A stretch of 64,000 nucleotides of DNA from Legionella rowbothamii (GTDB lineage Bacteria; Pseudomonadota; Gammaproteobacteria; Legionellales; Legionellaceae). Below are positions 45,902-55,196 of the stretch, one piece after another. The stretch spans positions 62,001 to 126,000 of the forward strand of contig NZ_CAAAIM010000008.1 in NCBI RefSeq assembly GCF_900639985.1, written 5' to 3'. A program made the position numbers and the translations under genes. A model generated the notes under the pieces. That model searched no databases and had not been told where the DNA came from. It saw nothing but the letters and a program-made list of their open reading frames with translations. Positions within the stretch are counted from its first letter, which is position 1; every line of letters starts with the position of its first letter.

Positions 45902-47032
45902 ATGATTTTAGATTATGAAACCTTAAGAATAATCTGGTGGCTATTGCTAGGCATTTTATTAATTGGCTTTGCAATTATGGATGGTTTTGACCTAGGTGTT
46001 GCCATGTGGTTACCTTGGCTTGCTAAAACCGATATCGAGCGTCGTATTTTGATTAACACAATAGGACCTACTTGGGAAGGCAATCAGGTCTGGTTTATCC
46101 TCGGTGGTGGGGCAATTTTTGCAGCATGGCCCGATCTTTATGCATTATCTTTTTCGGGTTTTTATTTGGCCATGTTAGTTGTTTTATTATCTTTAATATT
46201 AAGACCTGTTGGCTTTAAATATCGCTCTAAACTGGATAATCCTACATGGAGATCCACTTGGGATTGGCTCCTTTTTATCGGCGGATTTGTACCCGCGCTA
46301 ATTTTCGGAGTGGCCATAGGCAATGTTCTCCAAGGTGTCCCCTTTAATTATGACGACAGCTTAAGAACTATGTATACCGGTACTTTTTTACAGTTACTAA
46401 ACCCTTATGCGCTCTGTTGTGGCGTACTTTCCGTATTAATGCTTGCCATGCATGGTGCATTTTTTATCCAGATAAAAACTGACGGAACGTTGCAACAAAA
46501 AGCGAGAAAAAGCGCGCGCTACGCTGCTTTATTGATGACTATCTTATTCGTCATAATGGGTTTTTGGACTAAAACTCTTGATAGTTATACCTTAACCAGC
46601 GTCATGCCACACGACGGCCCATCAAATCCCTTGTATAAAGAAGTAGACATGCAAGTCGGTGCATGGCTCACTAATTATAAGGCGGCGCCGATTACTTTAT
46701 TGGTACCTCTTTTGAGTATTGTCTGTGCATGGCTAGCCATTCTATTAACTAATAAAACGGTGATCGCTTTTATATTAAGTAGTTTGAGTGTAGGTTCATT
46801 AATCGCCACTGTAGGGGTGAGTATGTTTCCCTTCATTCTACCCTCATCAACGCATCCCAAGCATAGCTTAATGGTATGGGACAGTTCATCAAGCCAAATG
46901 ACTTTATTCATTATGCTGATTGCAACAGTAATTTTTCTGCCGATTATTCTGGCATACACTGCATGGGTTTATCGAATTCTTCGCGGTAAGGTCACTGAAA
47001 AAACCGTTACAGAACAACCAGCTTCATATTAA
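45902..47032 (+). CDS. cydB: cytochrome bd ubiquinol oxidase subunit II
   Basis: 376 residues from MILDYETLRIIWWLLLG. GGAG seven bases upstream supports this ATG over an in-frame TTG at 45872. The family signature IMDGFDLGVAMWLPW and GPTWEGNQVWFILGGGA near residues 27-70 are intact. Eight or nine membrane helices follow. It pairs with CydA, and its end is separated by 16 bases from cydX. Confidence 0.96.
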   Translation: MILDYETLRIIWWLLLGILLIGFAIMDGFDLGVAMWLPWLAKTDIERRILINTIGPTWEGNQVWFILGGGAIFAAWPDLYALSFSGFYLAMLVVLLSLILRPVGFKYRSKLDNPTWRSTWDWLLFIGGFVPALIFGVAIGNVLQGVPFNYDDSLRTMYTGTFLQLLNPYALCCGVLSVLMLAMHGAFFIQIKTDGTLQQKARKSARYAALLMTILFVIMGFWTKTLDSYTLTSVMPHDGPSNPLYKEVDMQVGAWLTNYKAAPITLLVPLLSIVCAWLAILLTNKTVIAFILSSLSVGSLIATVGVSMFPFILPSSTHPKHSLMVWDSSSSQMTLFIMLIATVIFLPIILAYTAWVYRILRGKVTEKTVTEQPASY

Positions 47033-47048
47033 CACTAAGGAGAAGATA

Positions 47049-47165
47049 ATGTGGTATTTCTCTTGGATTCTTGGAACGGGACTTGCTTGTTCCTTTGCAA
47101 TATTAAATGCAATGTGGTTGGAGTTAAGAGATCAGCAGAACTCAGAACCCGATAAGAAGGGGTAA
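47049..47165 (+). CDS. cydX: cytochrome bd small subunit CydX
   Basis: A 38-residue protein: MWYFSWILGTGLACSF, then ILNAMWLELRD and a polar tail. This is the CydX/YbgT pattern (MWYFxWILG, Glu after the helix). It is a single-helix subunit that stabilises the bd oxidase haems. AAGGAGAAG lies a few bases before the ATG. Confidence 0.92.
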   Translation: MWYFSWILGTGLACSFAILNAMWLELRDQQNSEPDKKG

Positions 47166-47174
47166 ATAAGGTTT

Positions 47175-47200
47175 TGCCATTCCCACCTCCGTGGGATGGC
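47175..47200 (+). terminator. stem-loop after cydX
   Basis: GCCATTCCCAC pairs with GTGGGATGGC around CTCC with a single bulged T. It lies ten bases after the cydX stop and 54 bases before hemN. No T tract follows, so read-through into hemN is likely. Confidence 0.45.
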
Positions 47201-47253
47201 AGTACCTGAGGTGCTCTTGCATCGCGAAGTCTCTCTATTACAATGGTGATTGC

Positions 47254-48615
47254 ATGTTTTTGAATGATATTTCCGAACAATTAATACTAAATTATGAGGG
47301 TCAGATTCCAAGATACACGAGCTACCCAACAGCCCCTCATTTTTCCCCTGAAATTAACAGCACGGTTTATTCGCAATGGCTTAGCTCGCTCCCATCACAG
47401 GACACTCTGTCACTTTATATTCATATTCCATTTTGCCGACAATTATGTTGGTATTGCGGATGCTCTACTAAAGTCACTAATAAAGAGAAATCACTTGCAG
47501 CATATAGTGAACTAGTAAAACAAGAAATAGCTTTAGTTGCTTCACTTTTATCTAAGAACAGGGTGACCCACATTCATTTTGGTGGCGGATCACCCACGAT
47601 GTTACCACCTCAGCTCTTTTTAGATTTGATAAGCACCATCCACAATTTATTTAATGTATCTCCGCATGCAGAAATAGCCATAGAGGTCGACCCGCGTACC
47701 GTCGATGAAGATAAAATATACGCCTATGCTTCTGCTCGGGTAAATCGAGTGAGTATTGGTGCACAAGATTTTAATCTTGAGGTTCAACAAGCAATTAATC
47801 GAGTGCAATCATTTGAATTAGTGCAATCCTGCGTTAATCTTTTTAGACAGCATGGGATAAACAACATAAACCTTGATTTGATTTATGGATTACCGAAACA
47901 AACTATGGAAGGTATTAAAAACAATATAGACGCTGTTTTTCTATTGAGTCCCAATCGAATCGCCCTTTTTGCCTATGCCCATGTCCACTGGATGAAAAAA
48001 CATATGCAACTCATCCACGAGCAGGACCTACCGAGTAACGCCACGCGAATAGAAATGTTTGTCACAGCCTCTGAAAAACTAAAGCAAGGAGGCTACTTAC
48101 CTATTGGCCTCGATCATTTCGCTAAACCCACTGATGCGATGACACGTGCATTAAATGCAAAAACACTCAAACGGAATTTTCAAGGATATAGTGTAGAGCG
48201 TGCATCGCATCTCATTGGTCTTGGAGTTTCATCAGTCAGCCAAGTATGCAACGGATATGCACAAAATACTTCTGAGCTAAAACAATATAAAAATGACATA
48301 TTAAATCATCAATTACCCATTGCGCGCGGCATAGAAATTTCCGATGAAGATCAATTAAGAAAAAAGATTATTGATGAAATTATGTGTTACTTGAAAGTGG
48401 ATCTCAAAGAACAGTGTGAACTGTTTAATTATCCATTTGATTATTTTGCTAATGAGCTTAATTTATTAGACGGTTTAGTCCGGGATGGACTTGTAACGGT
48501 TAACAATTACGTCATTCAAATCCACCCGAAAGCAAGGCAAATAACTCGCGTGGTAAGCAGTTATTTTGACCGATTTTTTAAGAAAAATACTCAAAGACAT
48601 TCAAGAATTGCTTAA
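47254..48615 (+). CDS. hemN: oxygen-independent coproporphyrinogen III oxidase
   Basis: 453 residues from MFLNDISEQLILNYEGQIPRYTSYPTAP; the sequence before this Met has no family match. The radical SAM motif CRQLCWYCGC provides Cys-x3-Cys-x2-Cys for the [4Fe-4S] cluster. HFGGGSPT, EVDPRT and NLDLIYGLPKQT follow in the family order. HemN converts coproporphyrinogen III to protoporphyrinogen IX without oxygen for haem synthesis. Together with cydABX and fnr this makes a low-oxygen respiration module. Confidence 0.95.
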   Translation: MFLNDISEQLILNYEGQIPRYTSYPTAPHFSPEINSTVYSQWLSSLPSQDTLSLYIHIPFCRQLCWYCGCSTKVTNKEKSLAAYSELVKQEIALVASLLSKNRVTHIHFGGGSPTMLPPQLFLDLISTIHNLFNVSPHAEIAIEVDPRTVDEDKIYAYASARVNRVSIGAQDFNLEVQQAINRVQSFELVQSCVNLFRQHGINNINLDLIYGLPKQTMEGIKNNIDAVFLLSPNRIALFAYAHVHWMKKHMQLIHEQDLPSNATRIEMFVTASEKLKQGGYLPIGLDHFAKPTDAMTRALNAKTLKRNFQGYSVERASHLIGLGVSSVSQVCNGYAQNTSELKQYKNDILNHQLPIARGIEISDEDQLRKKIIDEIMCYLKVDLKEQCELFNYPFDYFANELNLLDGLVRDGLVTVNNYVIQIHPKARQITRVVSSYFDRFFKKNTQRHSRIA

Positions 48616-48686
48616 GCGTCAAGTGAAACAAACGTTGTCTCAAAAGGCTACTAATTTGCTTGGGTAATATCACTAAAAATGCCATC

Positions 48687-48718
48687 AAAATTCCCGCGGC
48701 TTTGACCGCGGGAATTTT
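48687..48718. terminator. strong symmetrical terminator after hemN
   Basis: A perfect 13-bp stem AAAATTCCCGCGG/CCGCGGGAATTTT with a CTTTGA loop. A-runs on one side and T-runs on the other allow termination in both directions, for hemN and for trhO. Its GC core resembles the palindrome at 11856. Confidence 0.85.
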
Positions 48719-48804
48719 ATAAAGGTAGTTTTCTCAACTTGATGCCATGCAGGACATTAGCTGGGCCTTTAAGCCCAACCTATACTTTTTTCAAAAATGC
48801 ATGG

Positions 48805-49779
48805 TTACTCCGATGCATTCGCTCTGCGTTGATTTTGTTTCATTTCTTTACGCGTCTGAATAATTGCAGCAACATCACCTCCAATGTGTGTTTCACCACG
48901 CGCTTTTGCCAGCTGATTTTGCTTTTCTCGTTCTTGATGGCGTTGTTTTTGTATCTCCGTATGTTGATCAACACAATGAGGACAACTCACCCCCTGAACA
49001 TAAGACGCACTACGCATGTCTTCTTCACTAATTGGCAAACGGCAGGCATGACATTGTTCATAACTACCTTTTTCCAATGAGTGATTTACTGCAACGCGAT
49101 CATCAAATACAAAACACTCCCCTTCCCATAATGATTCAGCTGCCGGTACTTCTTCTAAGTACTTTAAAATCCCTCCTTCCAAATGATAGACTTCTTCAAA
49201 GCCTAACATTTTTAAGTAAGCTGTTGATTTTTCACAGCGAATACCCCCGGTACAATACATCGCTACCTTCTTATGAGTTTCAGGTGAAAGGTTCTCGGCT
49301 ATATATTGAGGAAATTCACGAAACGATGCGGTATTTGGATTGATTGCGTTTTTAAAAGCCCCTATTTGTACTTCGTAATCGTTACGGGTATCAATTACAG
49401 TAACATCCGGAGAACTAATTAGCGCATTCCACGCCTCAGGTTTTACATAAGTTCCCACAACATCATTCGGAGATACTCCTTCCACACCCATAGTGACAAT
49501 TTCTTTTTTCAATTTGACTTTAGTTCGATTAAAGGGAATTTCATCAGAAAAGGATTCTTTATACACAATATTTGCCAATGACCTATGTTCATTAAACCAG
49601 CCATACAAAGCATCAATCGCTTCTCTTGTTCCTGCTACAGTGCCATTTATGCCTTCTTCAGCCAATAATAAACTACCTCTGATTTTATTAAGTTTCATAA
49701 AACTTAATAAAGGCTCTTGTAACTGAAGATAGTCACTTAATGATACAAATTTATAAAGCGCAGAAATTACGTAACTCAT
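48805..49779 (-). CDS. trhO: tRNA uridine(34) hydroxylase TrhO (YceA), rhodanese-type
   Basis: 324 residues. An N-terminal acylphosphatase-like domain ([16 protein letters not shown]) is followed by a rhodanese domain with [18 protein letters not shown] and active-site loop [12 protein letters not shown]. The C-terminal Cys-x2-Cys pairs ([13 protein letters not shown]) form a zinc-like site. TrhO hydroxylates U34 of some tRNAs as the first step to cmo5U-type modifications. It is convergent with hemN. Confidence 0.93.
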   Translation of the reverse strand: MSYVISALYKFVSLSDYLQLQEPLLSFMKLNKIRGSLLLAEEGINGTVAGTREAIDALYGWFNEHRSLANIVYKESFSDEIPFNRTKVKLKKEIVTMGVEGVSPNDVVGTYVKPEAWNALISSPDVTVIDTRNDYEVQIGAFKNAINPNTASFREFPQYIAENLSPETHKKVAMYCTGGIRCEKSTAYLKMLGFEEVYHLEGGILKYLEEVPAAESLWEGECFVFDDRVAVNHSLEKGSYEQCHACRLPISEEDMRSASYVQGVSCPHCVDQHTEIQKQRHQEREKQNQLAKARGETHIGGDVAAIIQTRKEMKQNQRRANASE

Positions 49780-49969
49780 ATGAACTCACTTTAAATACTG
49801 AAATTATTTGTGGTTATATTATACACTATCCTTGGCTATAAATGTATGAATATCCAGCCTGTACCGTGGATCTGCCCTTAATAGTTTGGACATTGAATCT
49901 TTCTTGCAACAGAGCCAGCTTTTCTCTGAAACTACAGTGTTGGGCTTATCAGCCCAACCTATATTCTGT

Positions 49970-51058
49970 TTAATTTCTAACCGAAATAAACTTAAAAGGG
50001 GTTGCAGGCTTTAACGCCGAAAAGGCATCGCCAGCGTAAATTTGTCCCTGCGCTAGGTCAAGCTTTAATACCGGAGATCCTTTAGCAAAATTTAATTGAT
50101 TTAAGTTAATCCAAAAAGTATTCGGACGAGTTGATGAATCAAAATAATAAACCAGATTTTTCTGATCCGAAATCGTACGCCATAAAGTTGAAGCGATATT
50201 AGGTTCGTTAGGGGTAGTAATGCCCAATGGAACACTTACAGAGCGTAAAACGCTCAAAACATTAGCTACCGCTTGATAAGCATATGAATGATCTGGCACA
50301 CTTTCGATATAGCTTTTATTTAAACTTTTAGGAACTGCATTAATCAAAAACGAGGTTCTGGCAAAGCGATCTGCGGCTCTGTTAGTCCCTGGTAAAAACA
50401 CGGTACCGCCGATAGACTGCCAATAAGTATTTAAGGCTAATTGTTGATCATAAGTGGGTGAGTTGGTCATTACGGTATATTCTTTTCCGTGATGTACTAC
50501 GAGCTTCCCATTAATGTATTCAAAAATTGCGGAATCACCAGTAGAATCAGATAAAGACAAATGCAGCTGGCTCTGCTCTCCATTGGGAAGAGACATAGTT
50601 AATAAATGAAAGGGGCGAGCTTGCATGGATTGCACAGCCTCAGCAACTGTAGCAAAATTATCCAGGGCATATTGCCCCCAAAGGCTTATTGATAACGGGG
50701 GATTTTTTTCACTGTCATTGCCGTAATCAGATTCGGCTAAATAAAGTAAATTCATCACTAAGCCTTTTTCATTCATCCCATCAGCACTAGCAATTCCATA
50801 TACTGAGGTGACGACACTACCATATTTTGCTTCCCAGCGCGGAGAGTCAGGGCCTGCTTCGCCATTCCGTTCAATTCCCCGGGGTAAAACCCAAATATCA
50901 GAGCCCATATCCTCAGACCAATCCATAGAACGACCAGTAATTACCGTATTATCTGCACCATTATAAAGCGCTCTAGTACACGCAGATGCCGAGCTAATCG
51001 CGACCAGGCCGCCCAAAATACTTGCTTGTATAATTCCTAAAATAAATCTCTGGTACAT
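49970..51058 (-). CDS. choloylglycine hydrolase / penicillin V acylase family enzyme
   Basis: 362 residues. The signal peptide ends ISSASA at residue 26, leaving Cys27 (CTRALYNG) as the new N terminus and the Ntn nucleophile. GRSMDWSED provides the Arg and Asp of the active site, and MNEKGLVMNLLYL and TNSPTYDQQ continue the family order. These enzymes hydrolyse linear amides: bile salts, penicillin V or acyl-homoserine lactones. The substrate cannot be chosen from sequence. The signal peptide points to the periplasm or outside. It lies downstream of the MFS gene on the same strand, 72 bases away. Confidence 0.88.
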   Translation of the reverse strand: MYQRFILGIIQASILGGLVAISSASACTRALYNGADNTVITGRSMDWSEDMGSDIWVLPRGIERNGEAGPDSPRWEAKYGSVVTSVYGIASADGMNEKGLVMNLLYLAESDYGNDSEKNPPLSISLWGQYALDNFATVAEAVQSMQARPFHLLTMSLPNGEQSQLHLSLSDSTGDSAIFEYINGKLVVHHGKEYTVMTNSPTYDQQLALNTYWQSIGGTVFLPGTNRAADRFARTSFLINAVPKSLNKSYIESVPDHSYAYQAVANVLSVLRSVSVPLGITTPNEPNIASTLWRTISDQKNLVYYFDSSTRPNTFWINLNQLNFAKGSPVLKLDLAQGQIYAGDAFSALKPATPFKFISVRN

Positions 51059-51130
51059 TTGAAATTCCTTTTTAATTTAAAATTCCTAAAATACGATAGC
51101 TGAAGTAAAAGGAAAAAATCCCTCATTAAC

Positions 51131-52351
51131 TTAAGCTGCCTCTGCTCCATCCAATTCACCGTCATCAGATTCTGTAGTAGATAAACGATTAAAATGCCAA
51201 GAACAGTAAAGAGCTCCGACTCCGCAGGCCATTAAACCTAAAGGTAATGCATTAAGTGTCCGCATGAGAAAATAAGCACTAACTATGGTTAATAACGAAG
51301 AGCCAAACATTCTTATGGTATGAATAAAAGCTAGAGCAATTCCAGTATTTTCTTTAAAATCGGCTAGCATTAAGGACATTACTGCCGGCGCAATAACACT
51401 AATCCCTAAATTACAAATTAGAGCAAACGATAAAGCGTACAAATTAAACCCATAAAGAGTGGAGCTCATCAACATCGCAAAGCCCCCTATGAGTATAAGC
51501 CAACTTCCGAGATAAATAGTAGATGCCATACTAAAAGACTTGCGTAAATGAATTCCTAAATAATTACCTACGATAATATTTAATCCATTAAAAATAAAAA
51601 TAACTCCATAGGCCAAGGGTGAAAAACCAAATTGATCAATAATCAAATAAGAAGAGTTAATTACTGAGAGCATTACTGCTGCAAAACTAAACATCATAAT
51701 CAATGAACCACTCCACAAATAAGAAGAGGGTAAAATTTCTTGATATGATTTTATTACTTTTTTAATTGAAAAAGTTTGTTGCGGTGCAGTCCAAAAAGGC
51801 GATTCAAAAAGTCCTTTACGTGTTTGTAGCAGTAATGCCATGCCAATAAAGGCCATCAATGCAAAATTTGCTTGCCAACCACAATAAGTAAAAATAACAG
51901 AGCCCAAAACAGGAGCAAGAATTGGCGATATTGAGACAATCATGGAAACATAGGATAAGACTTTTGCCCTTTCTACTGCGTCTTCAAAATCTCTAGAAAT
52001 TGAAAAAGCTACTAAATTAGCACAACATAAAGCGAAACCTTGTAAAGCACGTCCTAAAATCAACACCTCTATGTTAGGGGCGACAACACAAATTAAACTT
52101 GCAATAACAGCAAGAACTAGACTGCCTGGTAACAAACGCCGACGACCATAATGATCAATCAATGGCCCCCAAATTAATTGAGTGCACCCAAAAACAAATA
52201 AATAAATACTTAAAGTAAGCTGACTTAAATCGTGGGTGGTTCCAAAGTAAGTCGTGATGTATGGCAATGAGGGTTGATACAAATCAAATGTTAGTAAAGA
52301 AAAGGCCGAGAGTAATCCGATAAGTAAAATAGATGTTTTTGATTGCGTCAT
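51131..52351 (-). CDS. MFS multidrug efflux transporter, Bcr/CflA type
   Basis: 406 residues with 12 predicted membrane helices. The Bcr/CflA pattern includes FDLYQPSLPYITTYFG in helix 1, QLIWGPLIDHYGRRRLLPGS (motif A) and LILGRALQGF (motif B), with an acidic hydrophilic tail (ESDDGELDGAEAA). It exports small molecules with proton antiport. It is probably co-transcribed with the following amidase gene. Confidence 0.9.
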   Translation of the reverse strand: MTQSKTSILLIGLLSAFSLLTFDLYQPSLPYITTYFGTTHDLSQLTLSIYLFVFGCTQLIWGPLIDHYGRRRLLPGSLVLAVIASLICVVAPNIEVLILGRALQGFALCCANLVAFSISRDFEDAVERAKVLSYVSMIVSISPILAPVLGSVIFTYCGWQANFALMAFIGMALLLQTRKGLFESPFWTAPQQTFSIKKVIKSYQEILPSSYLWSGSLIMMFSFAAVMLSVINSSYLIIDQFGFSPLAYGVIFIFNGLNIIVGNYLGIHLRKSFSMASTIYLGSWLILIGGFAMLMSSTLYGFNLYALSFALICNLGISVIAPAVMSLMLADFKENTGIALAFIHTIRMFGSSLLTIVSAYFLMRTLNALPLGLMACGVGALYCSWHFNRLSTTESDDGELDGAEAA

Positions 52352-52898
52352 AATAACTCATAAAAAAAAGGAATTATTTTAGTTCAATTTGATTTGATTT
52401 TCTATAATCAATTCTCATAACCACATCTCGCTCTAAATAAACACATAAAAAAGACAGCGTCAATTTAACATTTGAACATACAAAAAAATACGTTTGGCGA
52501 ATTTTAGGTGCAAAGAATCTCAGCCGCCGCAGAATTCCCAATATTTAACCTTCTCATCACCTAACGTCATAGCCAACCCATGCATTAAACTAATTGGAAG
52601 TGTTATCATTACAAACCAGTAGTCCTCTTACTCATCCAAATTGCAAGTGTCGTTCAACTAGGTAATGAGACCGGTGGGAGTTATAAAAATGACAATCGCC
52701 GCAAAAATACTTTTTTCACGTTTAAAGTTTAATTGACAGTGCCGTATAAATTATTACTCGTTTCTGCAACGTCGCCTTATGTTGATTTATTTGCCAAAAA
52801 ATATATAATACGCGCAAAATATAGCCGAAATATGTAATTGAATGTTAGTAAAATTAACATATCAAGAAATTTATTCCCCTTCCTTGCTGGAGAAAAAA
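52352..52898. other. intergenic region between divergent genes
   Basis: About 550 bases of AT-rich sequence. No reading frame or operator that I can support. The ribosome-binding site GGAGA of the next gene lies at its end. Confidence 0.4.
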
Positions 52899-53786
52899 AT
52901 GTCTGATATTTCATTAGTAATTAAAAGATTTAACGCCCTATCTACGACAACTCAGGTTAAACCAATCGTTGCGGCCCTCCAGCAAGTCGCAGCCAAAACA
53001 GCGGGAGATGATTTAATTGCAAAGCTAAGAAGAAAATTATTGCCGTTAACCACAGAGGACAACTACAGCAGCAGTAAGCAAAATCTTGTCGATCTAGCTT
53101 ATGACACGTTATTAATTCTTGCGGAACTTTATCCACTGAACAGTGTGGAGCCCATAACACTATTAGATATGAAGGATATAGACCCTAGCGATCGTATCTT
53201 TGTTTCGACTGGGCATCAATTTTCACTGTCCCAATTAATTGAATGGCATAACCAACGTGCTTGTCGTACAGGGGAAACCGATACTAGCAAATCCTTACTC
53301 AATCCTTTAACGAATAATAAGTTTTCACCAAAAGATTTAACTCATGTATCAGCCCTGGCTGATAAAAAAAGCACTGTTCGCCCCGCAATAAATGAGATGA
53401 TTTATAGTTGCATTTCTTCATTATGGGAAAACGATTTGTTTTGGGCATTAGTAGTTTATCCGGCCTCTCTTATAGTTGCTTACTCTGCTACGATGGGTGT
53501 TGTCATACCTATTATTGCTTTAGGGGGAGTTGATTTTAGCCTTTCCTTGTTGCTATTTAATGAATTATTTTCTGCCCTGCTCATTTCTTATCTAGGATGT
53601 ATTTTAGCGGCAATGGCAGTTGTGATTGCACAAGACCCAGACCCAATTATCGATCGACTTGGACATGGAGTAGAAAGAGTAACCTCTTTGATTACTTCCC
53701 CATTTCGATGTTCTGCAAGTTTTTTTAACAACAATAGTGTCGAAGAGGAGGAATTAACTGAGAACTTTTTACTATCCTCTATTTAG
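52899..53786 (+). CDS. U-box-like membrane protein, candidate effector
   Basis: About 295 residues from MSDISLVIKRF, which has GGAGA seven bases upstream; an upstream Met at 52842 lacks one. Residues 100-165 (LLDMKDIDPSDRIFVSTGHQ...LIEWHN, then LLNPLTNNKFSPKDLTHV) follow the U-box plan seen in Legionella LubX/GobX: start loop, GHxF helix, then NPLTNxxxxxKDL. Two strongly hydrophobic helices (about 185-210 and 217-245) could anchor it in host membranes. An acidic tail ends it. E3 ubiquitin ligase activity is inference. Confidence 0.6.
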   Translation: MSDISLVIKRFNALSTTTQVKPIVAALQQVAAKTAGDDLIAKLRRKLLPLTTEDNYSSSKQNLVDLAYDTLLILAELYPLNSVEPITLLDMKDIDPSDRIFVSTGHQFSLSQLIEWHNQRACRTGETDTSKSLLNPLTNNKFSPKDLTHVSALADKKSTVRPAINEMIYSCISSLWENDLFWALVVYPASLIVAYSATMGVVIPIIALGGVDFSLSLLLFNELFSALLISYLGCILAAMAVVIAQDPDPIIDRLGHGVERVTSLITSPFRCSASFFNNNSVEEEELTENFLLSSI

Positions 53787-53837
53787 AGACGATTTGAAAT
53801 TTAATTGCTTGTAACCTCTGTAGGGATATCCTTGAGG

Positions 53838-54263
53838 TTATAGGAGGCTCGGTTTTGTCTCAAAAAAATAATTGCAGATGTAAAACGAATAAAGACTAGG
53901 CGAGTTTAGGCTGCCAGGGTATAAAGCCCGTTTAAAAATAGACTGATTTCTGCCTGAAGATGCTTTTCGGAGCATATAGTGTAGTAGCCTCGTCAATTTA
54001 CCTTTCATCAAATACCTCAGAGCTTCTTTAATTAAGATTAATACAGAATTTTTTTGCATTCCTTTGCACTCAATAACAAAAGCTCTATTGTTATCATCGT
54101 CATAAGCTAATAAATCTATCTCTGTAGCTCAATTTTCATCTTTTATTACTATGTTCCTTATTTAATTCTGGGCGATACCCCACTTCAGATATTTTCTTGG
54201 TTTTAAATTCTAATTTAAAGCCATATTTTTGCCTATTCTTAATATGCTCTTCATTAATTTCCA
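53838..54263 (-). pseudogene. decayed PD-(D/E)XK nuclease-like gene
   Basis: In the minus-strand frame that ends at 53838, codons upstream of the Met at 54059 continue as EIDLLAY, then AFVIECKG. The Asp and the Glu-x-Lys have the spacing of a PD-(D/E)XK nuclease. A TGA interrupts just before this. A second frame further upstream (54137-54263) reads MEINEEHIKNRQKYGF and VGYRPEL before its own stop. The two pieces fit one broken gene. Its last part overlaps the intergenic repeat at 53898. Confidence 0.5.
53898..53989. repeat. copy 2 of the intergenic repeat at 30153-30235
   Basis: Same orientation as copy 1, sharing TAGACTG, TTTCTGCCTG and CTTTTCGGAG. It lies 112 bases after the U-box-like gene stop. 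Confidence 0.6.
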
Positions 54264-54344
54264 TTTTTCTCTCAATCAATATTGAAAAAATCATAAGAGT
54301 CCCCCTCCCTATGGCATCCGCATTATAAATACCGATAAAAATCC

Positions 54345-54413
54345 GGCTTATAGACAGGGCGATTAATCAGTAAAACGTGAAGGAAATTGGCTTCCCACGA
54401 CAGTCATGCGCAG
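54345..54413. repeat. left copy of a 65-70 bp imperfect direct repeat
   Basis: Shares ATCCGGCT, GCGATTAAT, AATTGGCTTCCC and CATGC with 60248-60313, in the same orientation. Both look like ends of an old insertion element. Here it runs directly into an IS6-type transposase remnant. Confidence 0.55.
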
Positions 54414-54653
54414 ATAAAATTTCGCAACACCCAGCTTGAAACAGATCATGGCAAGTACAAGCGACTGATCAATCCTGTAGGAGAATTCCAGTCCATGAAG
54501 CCAGTCTATGCGACTATCAAAGACTTTGAAATCATGCGCATGTTTAAAAAAGGTCAGTTCAATATGTGGATGTACGTAAACCGTGATGAATCTCTTTTAT
54601 TAATGAGCTGTTTGGACTATAGAGCTGATTTGTGTCTAAAATTTAGATTTTAG
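54405..54653 (+). pseudogene. C-terminal remnant of an IS6-family transposase
   Basis: About 80 codons: FRNTQLETDHGKYKRLI, then GEFQSMKPVYATIKDFEIM and FKKGQFNMW. In IS6/IS26-type DDE transposases the C-terminal end has the pattern R-x-E-x-DH-x-x-x-KR-x-I, then G-x-x-S-x-x-x-A-x-x-T-x-x-G-x-E, then KGQ. This matches, with the catalytic Glu present. Everything upstream of the DDE Glu is missing. Confidence 0.65.
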
Positions 54654-54929
54654 TGTTCATAATATTTTATGCAACGTAGCCTAAATAACTATTCGCTTGT
54701 GCACCAGCTCTATAATATATTCTTCAACTATACACCATCACAATTTCCATTTTGGAATAAATTAATTTCAAAATAAACTCATTCTAAATTCAAAATAACA
54801 TTGATAAGCTTGTATAAGATGGATTTTATTATTATTTTAATTCCATATAAAATTTTTTCTCATTAGTTAAATTAAGTCTTCGGCTCATAAACTTTTTTAG
54901 AGAGGCATTTAATAAATGAACACTCATCA
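54654..54929. other. very AT-rich spacer in the accessory region
   Basis: About 275 bases between the transposase remnant and the decayed effector copy. No gene supported. Confidence 0.4.
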
Positions 54930-55140
54930 AAAAACTAGTTCTTTGGGTTAGAACAGCTACTCACCTTAGAACAAATGAAACATACTTTATACCTTTTCAT
55001 AGTGCCTAGAACAGAATGCTACATATAAACCTAAGAAAGTCATTTTTATGTACAAGGGATCCGCTGCACGACTTTGTTCTTTAGAGCTTACTGTTCAAAA
55101 AATCACGTTAGACGTATTTCATTTAGCGCGTGAGCAAATT
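54930..55140 (+). pseudogene. decayed copy of the 29093-30142 effector-like gene
   Basis: The DNA matches positions about 29210-29460 of that gene in order: AGAACAGCTACTCA, then ATGAAAC, GAATGCTA, TTTTTATGTACA, TTTAGAGCTTACTG and CATTTAGCGCGTG. Internal stops (TAG, TAA) and deletions break the frame. The catalytic-region codons (Cys, His, Asp) are absent. It ends shortly before the next gene. Confidence 0.8.
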
Positions 55141-55196
55141 CTCACAATTGTCGACAACAGACAGAAATAGAATTGATATTTAAAAAGGAAAATAAT

